From contig JAHBMJ010005873.1 in assembly GCA_018398765.1 (NCBI GenBank), positions 34,515 to 57,856 of the forward strand: DNA of 23,342 bases, read 5' to 3'. A program made the translations under genes and the position numbers. Source of the DNA: Chromera velia. Its lineage: Eukaryota > Sar > Chromeraceae. Below, in pieces: positions 18,659-23,342 of this stretch. The notes beneath the pieces are model-generated. The model was not told the DNA's origin and searched no databases. It saw nothing but the letters and a program-made list of their open reading frames with translations. How positions within the stretch are numbered: position 1 is the first letter of the stretch; each line of letters opens with the position of its first letter.

Positions 18659-21600
18659 ATGTCGTGCGGTCTACTTCCTCTCGCTGACGACCTTGTTGAC
18701 TTTTTTGTGGACGGCGTGTTGAAGGGCGATCCAGTCTTTCTTGAATGCAAACGCTCGGCCATCGACTTGGCAACACACTTGGAAAAGGAGAAGGACAAGC
18801 CAGAGAGACAACAGAGAGGGAAGGCCGAGAGCGCGGAGGCAGATGCGCAAGAGCAAGCACGGTTGTTGGAGGCGGTCAACGGAGTTGTGCAGAGAGAGGA
18901 ATTCGCCAACCACATAAAAAGCGCGGCGTACCGGTTTTACCTCGGCACAGAGGGACTCAAACTCAGGCGCAAAGCCCGTCTCTGTCTGGGAGGCCCTCAA
19001 GGTGGGTAGAGGGAATGTGTGTGTGGGGGGTCAAGAATGGCAGAGAGAAAGGAAAAGAGGGAGAAGGAAGTAGGGACCGAACGAAGAAACGGCAGAGGGA
19101 CTGAAAAAACCAAACAAAGAAGGAATGGCAGACAGAATGAAGCAAGGCAGGACGGAGGAATGCAAGAAAAACAGGAGGCAAGGAAGTCTATCTACGCAGC
19201 CTTTTGTGGAGAGAAAAGGGTATAAAGAAAATACGACTTCGGAGGGCCGTGCGTCCACGTATCCCTGTTTACGTCCCTGTCCGTTCGTTCATTTGCCCGT
19301 CCGTCTATCCCTCTGCCTGCAGGTTCACTCGGCATACCTGAGTCAGTGTTCCAACAACCCAAAACGGGTGAGTGGGTATCTGGGAGTGCAGGTAGGGGTG
19401 GAAGTGTTTTTTCTCAAATTTGTATTTCCTTTTCCCTTCTCCGTTCTCTCATTTCCCTGTTCTGCTTTGACGTCCTGTCGCCCCGCATCAAGCACTCCAG
19501 TGTCTTGGCATCAGTCCTCACACTCGATCAGCCCTTCAGTTACCCTCTCTCTGCCTTTCTCTTTGTGTCCCTTTTCTTCCTCTCCCTCAACCCTTTCCCC
19601 CCCTCCCCCGGGCCCTCTGTGACTCCGTCCGTCCGTCCGTCCGTCCGTCGGTCTACGCATCATCGATCGATCAGCAATCCAGATGGATCCGCCTGCCTGC
19701 CTGCCTGCAGGGTCCTTTGATGCCCACGCAGGGCTGATCGATGCGAGGTCGAAGTGGGCAGCGCGGCTGCGGAAGGTTCGTGTTAGAAAGAAAGGGGAGG
19801 GGTGTGTGGTCGTTTGGGAGCTCAAATGTGCAAACCCTCTGCCTCTGAGGGTCCTCCTCTCTGCTTTGGAGTGAGTGAGTGAGGTGGCAGGGAAGAATTA
19901 AGTGACCTCAGTTTGGTTGGTTTGTCTTCCTCCTGTGTTTTTTCTATTTCAGCTGGTGGAATGTCTGTCAGGGAGGGACCTGGCACACCGGAACGAACTT
20001 TTTGTTTTTGCTTTCATACAGAATTCTTTTTCAGGGAGCGCTGAAAAAGAATTCTGTATGAAAGTAAACGCATGAACTGTCAGGGAGGGACCTGGCACAA
20101 CGGAACGAACTTTTTGAGATTTGGCTTCTTTCTGAACCTTGCGTCTTCTCTCTTATTTCTCTGTTTCTTTTCAGTTCCTTCCAGCGTGTCTTGCTGCTTG
20201 GCCATTCTTTTCTTCTGTCGCTTTTTTTTTCTTCCTCCCTTCCTTTTGCTTCCCCTTCCTTTCTTCCGTCTTCCTTTCCGGAATTGCGACTTCTCTGCAT
20301 TCATTCATTCATTCATTTTCAGACCGAATTCTTCTTTCTGTCTTCCTTCCTTCCAGGAATTGCGACTTCTCTGCATTCATTCATTCATTCATTTTCAGAC
20401 CGAATTCTTCTTTCTGTCTTCCTTCCTTCCAGGAATTGCGACTTCTCTGTATTCATTCATTCATTTTCAGACCGAATTCTTCTTTCTGTCTTCCTTCCTT
20501 CCAGGAATTGCGACTTCTCTGCAGGGAGCAGACGCAACCTGTGCTCAGGTCTGTTTGTCTGCTTAGTTTTCTGGCTGTGCATGCGTGGGTGTGTCTGCTT
20601 AATTGTCTGTTTGAAAGTCAGGGGAGCGATTTGGGAGGATCAGTCAGGTCGGGAGGATTTGTTCAGGCAGTTCAGGAAGAAAGAAGAATAAATACAACAT
20701 GTTGGCAGGTGAAAGGGAGAGAGGGACTGGTTTTGCTAAACGACGCGAAAGAGAAAACGTTTACACATGACGCAGGTCTATTAGTATTTATCTGACGGCT
20801 CAGGACATGCATCAAACAAATAAATGATGCACGCATGGACGCATCCAAATAAGTGACGCACGCACATATATTCATCTGACGGCTCAGTACATGCATCAAA
20901 CAAACAAATAAATGAATGAATGTGTGATTGCAGAGTGAGGCAACCAGAAAATGAACCAGAAGAAGTGCAGACACGGCCCCTTGCGGAAATGCCGGAGCTC
21001 TACCAAGTCCGTCTTTTGTCTCGTCTCGTTTCATTGTTTTTCCTCCCTCCCCCCTTTGCTCTCTCTGGCTTTCTGTCTCTCCTCTCGCGTGGAGGGCTCG
21101 AGGCCTAGGTGTATCCCATGCAACCAATAAGTCGGGGGGGGTTCCCCTTCCTTCTCTTTCTCTCTCTGCTGTTTGGTTTCGCAGAATCCAGTCTAACTCT
21201 TGTGGTTTTTTTTTTTGTTCACACAAGATCTTCCCTTTGTTTGAGAATATCCTTAGAGATGTTTTTATTCGTCCGTGAACCCAGACTCACTTTCTTCTTT
21301 CTTCTGCCTCTCTTTTTTTTCATCTTCTCATCGACTCTTGGCTTTTGCTTCCGTTCCTTTTTTTTTTTGCCTGCCCTCTTTCTTTCTTTCTTTCTTTCTT
21401 TTCTTCCTTTCTTTCTTTCTTTCTTTCTTTCTTTCTGTTTGTCTGTCTGCCTGCCTGTCTGTCTGTCTGTCTGTCCGTCTTTCTTTCTTTCTTTCTTTCT
21501 TTCTTTCCTCTTTTCATCCCTCCCTCTGCACTGCAGGCCGCTCTCTCGTTCCAGCCCTCCTACTCCCCGTCTGTGCGTCTGCCTGGCTCCCTCGGGCTTT

Positions 21601-22709
21601 CTTCCTCTGTTCCTCCTCCGTCCTCCCCCTCTGGCTCCAGTAGCTCGGCAGGGGGGGCAGGGGGGACGGCAGGGGATTTGGGGAAAGGGGGTGGTTCTTC
21701 TTCTGTGCCTGTGCAGAAAGGGGGCGGTGCGGTGCTCGTGTCTGACCTCGTGAAGGCAGTCAGGGGGGGAGGCTGGAAGGACAGAGAGAAGCAGCAAGGG
21801 GCCCATCAGAGTGAAGGAGAGAGGGCGAAAGGAGGGAGTCAGAAGGAAGGAGGAGACGGAAAAGAAAAGGATAAGGTGAGCAACGAGAACGAGGCGGACA
21901 AGCAGAAGCGAAATCAAGGGGGGGAGAATCTCGCTCTGCTGAACTCTTCTTGGTGCTGTGTGAAGGCGCTGCTCCCGACAGGTCGGTCGGTCGGTTGGGT
22001 GAAGTTGGTTGGGTGTGCATACAGCTCTGTATGTGTTTATTTTCGCAGGCTTACTTGCAGTCAAACTTCTTCGTCAAAACTTTTCTTCCTGCCACAGGTG
22101 GGTGGAATCCTGTAGTTGTCTTTTCATACGTTTTATCTGGAAGGGGACGCAAATTTATTCCCGTCTCCATTCGCGTAGTCCCCTTTCGTTACTCTTCGCA
22201 TTTTTGGGGTTTCTTTTGTGTGTTGTCAGTAGGTGTTTTCTTGGCTCCAGTGTCTCTTTTAGTGACAATCACTTGTTGTACTATCGATAAACTTCCTTTT
22301 GCCATACTCATCTTTGAGAGTCTGTCTCTCTGTTTGTTCAGATTCCCTGTGGACTCTGCGAAAGAAATACTGGATGTTTTTGGATATGTTTGGAATATCC
22401 AGATAAAAATGTCTCTCTGTTTGTTCAGATTCCCTGTGGACTCTGCGAAAGAAATACTGGGAACTGGGAGTTGAATATCCACAGGTGGGTGGGGGGGTGC
22501 ATGGGGGGGGGTCTGTCTGCTTGGATGGAGGCTTTGCATGGGCGATTCTGTCTCTGTCTCTCTCTGTCTCTCTCTGGGCGGAAGGGTCTTCGTGTGTCTA
22601 CCCAGATTGTGCCTGCCCTCCCTCCACTCTTCCCTCCCTCGCTTTTGCTTTGGTCGATAGATTTGGCTGGAGAGGACAGACTTCGCCTCTCCTTTCTTCA
22701 CTTCATGGC

Positions 22710-22758
<49 letters not shown>

Positions 22759-22779
22759 TGTGTGTGCGCGTGTGTGTGC

Positions 22780-22819
<40 letters not shown>

Positions 22820-23240
22820 ATAGGAGTGGATTCGGAGTCAAAATTTCTTCAAGCTCGCACGGAGAGGGCAAAGCGAATGATGAAGAAGGTCGGTTGGTTG
22901 GGGAGTTTGCCATATTGGTTGCACGCGTACCTTTTTTTTTTCTTTCTCGAGCTGTCATTCAAGCTGTCTATCGCGCGTTTTTCGTCTCCTCGCTTCTTCA
23001 TCTGCGCAAGATGGTGTAGGCCTGCACCCGAATCGAACAATTGATTTGCATACATATATAACATGACGAGAATTTTTCATTCATTTATTCATCTTCCTTC
23101 TCTGTCTGTCCCTTTTTTTTTCGTTCATGCAGCCCGATGCTGGTCGCATGGCCAGATTCCTCCGGAGGGGCGTGCCCGCTGGGTGCCGTCTCTCCTTCTG
23201 GAATTTTGTGCTTCTGGGAGACGGGGAGGAGAGGAGACAG
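18659..23240 (+). CDS. TBC1D19-like Rab GTPase-activating protein, 5' part (gene runs off the window)
   Basis: Exons: 18659-19001, 19323-19367, 19711-19775, 19953-20063 (or to 20003), 20505-20548, 20934-21006, 21537-21875, 22049-22097, 22429-22484, 22820-22888, 23133-23240; the rest lies beyond 23342. All phases close, giving 434 codons, or 414 with the shorter exon 4. TBC proteins activate GTP hydrolysis by Rab GTPases in membrane traffic. The last exon carries a TBC-domain opening (RFLRRGVPAGCRLSFWNFVL: G-[VI]-P-x3-R-x3-W). Upstream, GLIDARSKWAARLRKLVECL and SLWTLRKKYWELGV followed by IGVDSES resemble, from memory, the N-terminal region of TBC1D19. The catalytic Arg and Gln motifs would lie outside the window. 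Exon 7 (113 residues, Ser/Gly/Lys-rich) looks like a disordered insertion. The start ATG at 18659 is the first in frame after a TATA word. Exons 4, 5 and 9 touch duplicated segments. Confidence 0.72.
19965..20116. repeat. 40-bp duplication of the exon 4 end around a palindromic element
   Basis: Copies at 19965-20004 and 20077-20116 differ at one base (period 112). The copied segment is coding (ECLSGRDLAHRNELF region) in the first copy and lies in intron 4 in the second. The filler is the perfect palindrome described at 20005-20076. Confidence 0.95.
20005..20076. mobile_element. Palindromic mini-insert, full version, inside exon 4
   Basis: Perfect 24-bp inverted repeat: left arm 20011-20034 (ctttcatacagaattc...), six-base centre ggagcg, right arm 20041-20064. 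The tail GTAAACGCATG follows. The right arm plus tail matches 4364-4395 exactly for 32 bp. Read in the exon frame, the insert is open for 20 codons and then offers GTAAAC as a donor at 20064, in the phase needed to join exon 5. The element may therefore have become part of the exon. Mobility is inferred, and there is no transposase here. Confidence 0.55.
20281..20523 (+). repeat. Tandem array of the exon 5 acceptor and exon start (four copies)
   Basis: gaattgcgacttctctg appears at 20281, 20357, 20433 and 20505 (periods 76, 76 and 72). The last three are preceded by CTTCCTTCCAG, while the first has CCG in place of CAG. Only the last copy continues into the full exon (CREQTQPVL). Between copies lie CATT repeats and ttttcagaccgaattc, which resembles the palindrome arm. 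The 72-bp spacing is one CATT unit shorter. Confidence 0.95.
20790..20915. repeat. 38/42-bp duplication in intron 5 around a 46-bp filler
   Basis: A segment starting atctgacggctcag and ending aaataaatga is at 20790-20827 and 20874-20915, with one substitution and a 4-base insertion in the second copy. The filler is rich in GACGCA/GCACGC words. It lies about 20 bp upstream of exon 6. Confidence 0.88.
21380..21508. repeat. TTTC and CTGT microsatellites in intron 6
   Basis: Two long (TTTC)n arrays flank a short CTGT array, which gives a nearly symmetrical composite. It lies in the intron before the large exon 7 and forms part of its polypyrimidine tract. Confidence 0.93.
22324..22460 (+). repeat. 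Perfect 50-bp duplication of the exon 9 acceptor region around a 37-bp filler
   Basis: The 50-bp copies at 22324-22373 and 22411-22460 are identical (period 87). Each includes TTTGTTCAG and the first 32 exon bases (SLWTLRKKYW). The first copy runs into the filler and meets TAA in frame, so only the second yields a usable exon. The filler 22374-22410 holds TGGATAT and ATATCCA (22381-22387 and 22395-22401) as a small inverted repeat. Confidence 0.95.
22707..22816. repeat. CT then GT dinucleotide microsatellite forming the acceptor tract of exon 10
   Basis: A (CT)n run passes into a (GT)n run with CG interruptions and ends directly in GTGCAG, the acceptor of exon 10 at 22820. The dinucleotide repeat therefore takes the place of a normal polypyrimidine tract. 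Confidence 0.93.
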
Positions 23241-23342
23241 GTGCGTGCATGTAGGTATGTATCTACGTGGAAAGACGTTCCTTTTTCTTTTTGATCCGCC
23301 TGCGTGTACGGCAGAAGAGGAGAAGTCGGTGGGTTCATGCAC

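Noticed and set aside
19440..19570. Extra exon in intron 2 of the plus-strand gene (peptide FDVLSPRIKHSSVLASVL)
   Set aside because: It looks protein-like, but exons 2 and 3 already join in phase and I found no matching acceptor/donor pair around it. It remains a possible alternative exon.
20281..20523. CRISPR-like array
   Set aside because: Repeats are exon-start copies with nearly identical spacers, in a eukaryotic intron, with no cas genes. It is a tandem duplication.
21876..21980. Extension of exon 7 to a gtcggtcggtcgg donor at 21981
   Set aside because: It would enter exon 8 in a frame that reaches a stop in exon 9. The GTGAGC donor at 21876 keeps all later exons open and matches the TBC-like peptide.
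21219..22064. 281-residue minus-strand frame with long Lys/Glu/Arg runs
   Set aside because: It is antisense to TTTC repeats and to exon 7 of the plus-strand gene; composition is repeat-driven.

Overview
This is a eukaryotic nuclear window. Its credible genes are split into many short exons (36-609 nt) joined by GT-AG introns. There is no bacterial operon structure and no ribosome-binding-site pattern. Between and inside the genes there is a very heavy load of microsatellites (CTGT, TGAC, CAGA, CATT, CA/GA tracts) and scattered TGCATGCA palindromes. This fits an intron-rich protist; a chromerid-like photosynthetic alveolate (for example Chromera) is my best guess, but the window has no marker gene that proves it.

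Layout. 1-1275 is a CTGT/CTAT satellite. 1276-7600 is repeat-rich and holds candidate minus-strand exons (6532-6252, a proline-rich block at 5708-5206, 4266-4163 and a phase-matched terminal exon 3489-3186) that may form one unidentified gene. 7600-8298 has no recognisable gene. 8299-8955 is an intronless hypothetical ORF with a stem-loop just after its stop. 8984-10420 is low-complexity, with a compact hairpin cluster at 9933-10008. 10421-11200 is a 57-bp minisatellite (14 units). 11201-12800 is AT-rich with nothing identifiable.

The best part is a divergent gene pair. On the minus strand, 17896-12801 is a nine-exon gene whose phases all close; it encodes a 728-aa predicted secreted protein with a propeller-like look and unknown function. 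On the plus strand, 18659-23240 is an eleven-exon partial gene running off the right edge. Its pieces resemble the N-terminal half and the start of the TBC domain of TBC1D19-type Rab GTPase-activating proteins. The two starts are 762 bp apart.

The most unusual signal is a recurrent structural event. About ten times in 23 kb, a stretch of 21-72 bp is present twice, nearly identical, with a 37-90 bp AT-rich or palindromic filler between the copies. Five such duplications, plus one tandem array, sit on exon boundaries of the two genes; each copies a splice site plus adjoining exon, or an exon end, and leaves a decoy in the intron. Two fillers 16 kb apart (4343-4390 and 20005-20076) share the same palindromic core, yet each is flanked by its own unrelated 39-40 bp duplication. 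That suggests a tiny mobile palindrome that creates long target duplications. A second peculiarity is that many 5' splice sites run into tetranucleotide arrays (GTAAGTAAG, GTCAGTCAG, GTGAGTGAG).
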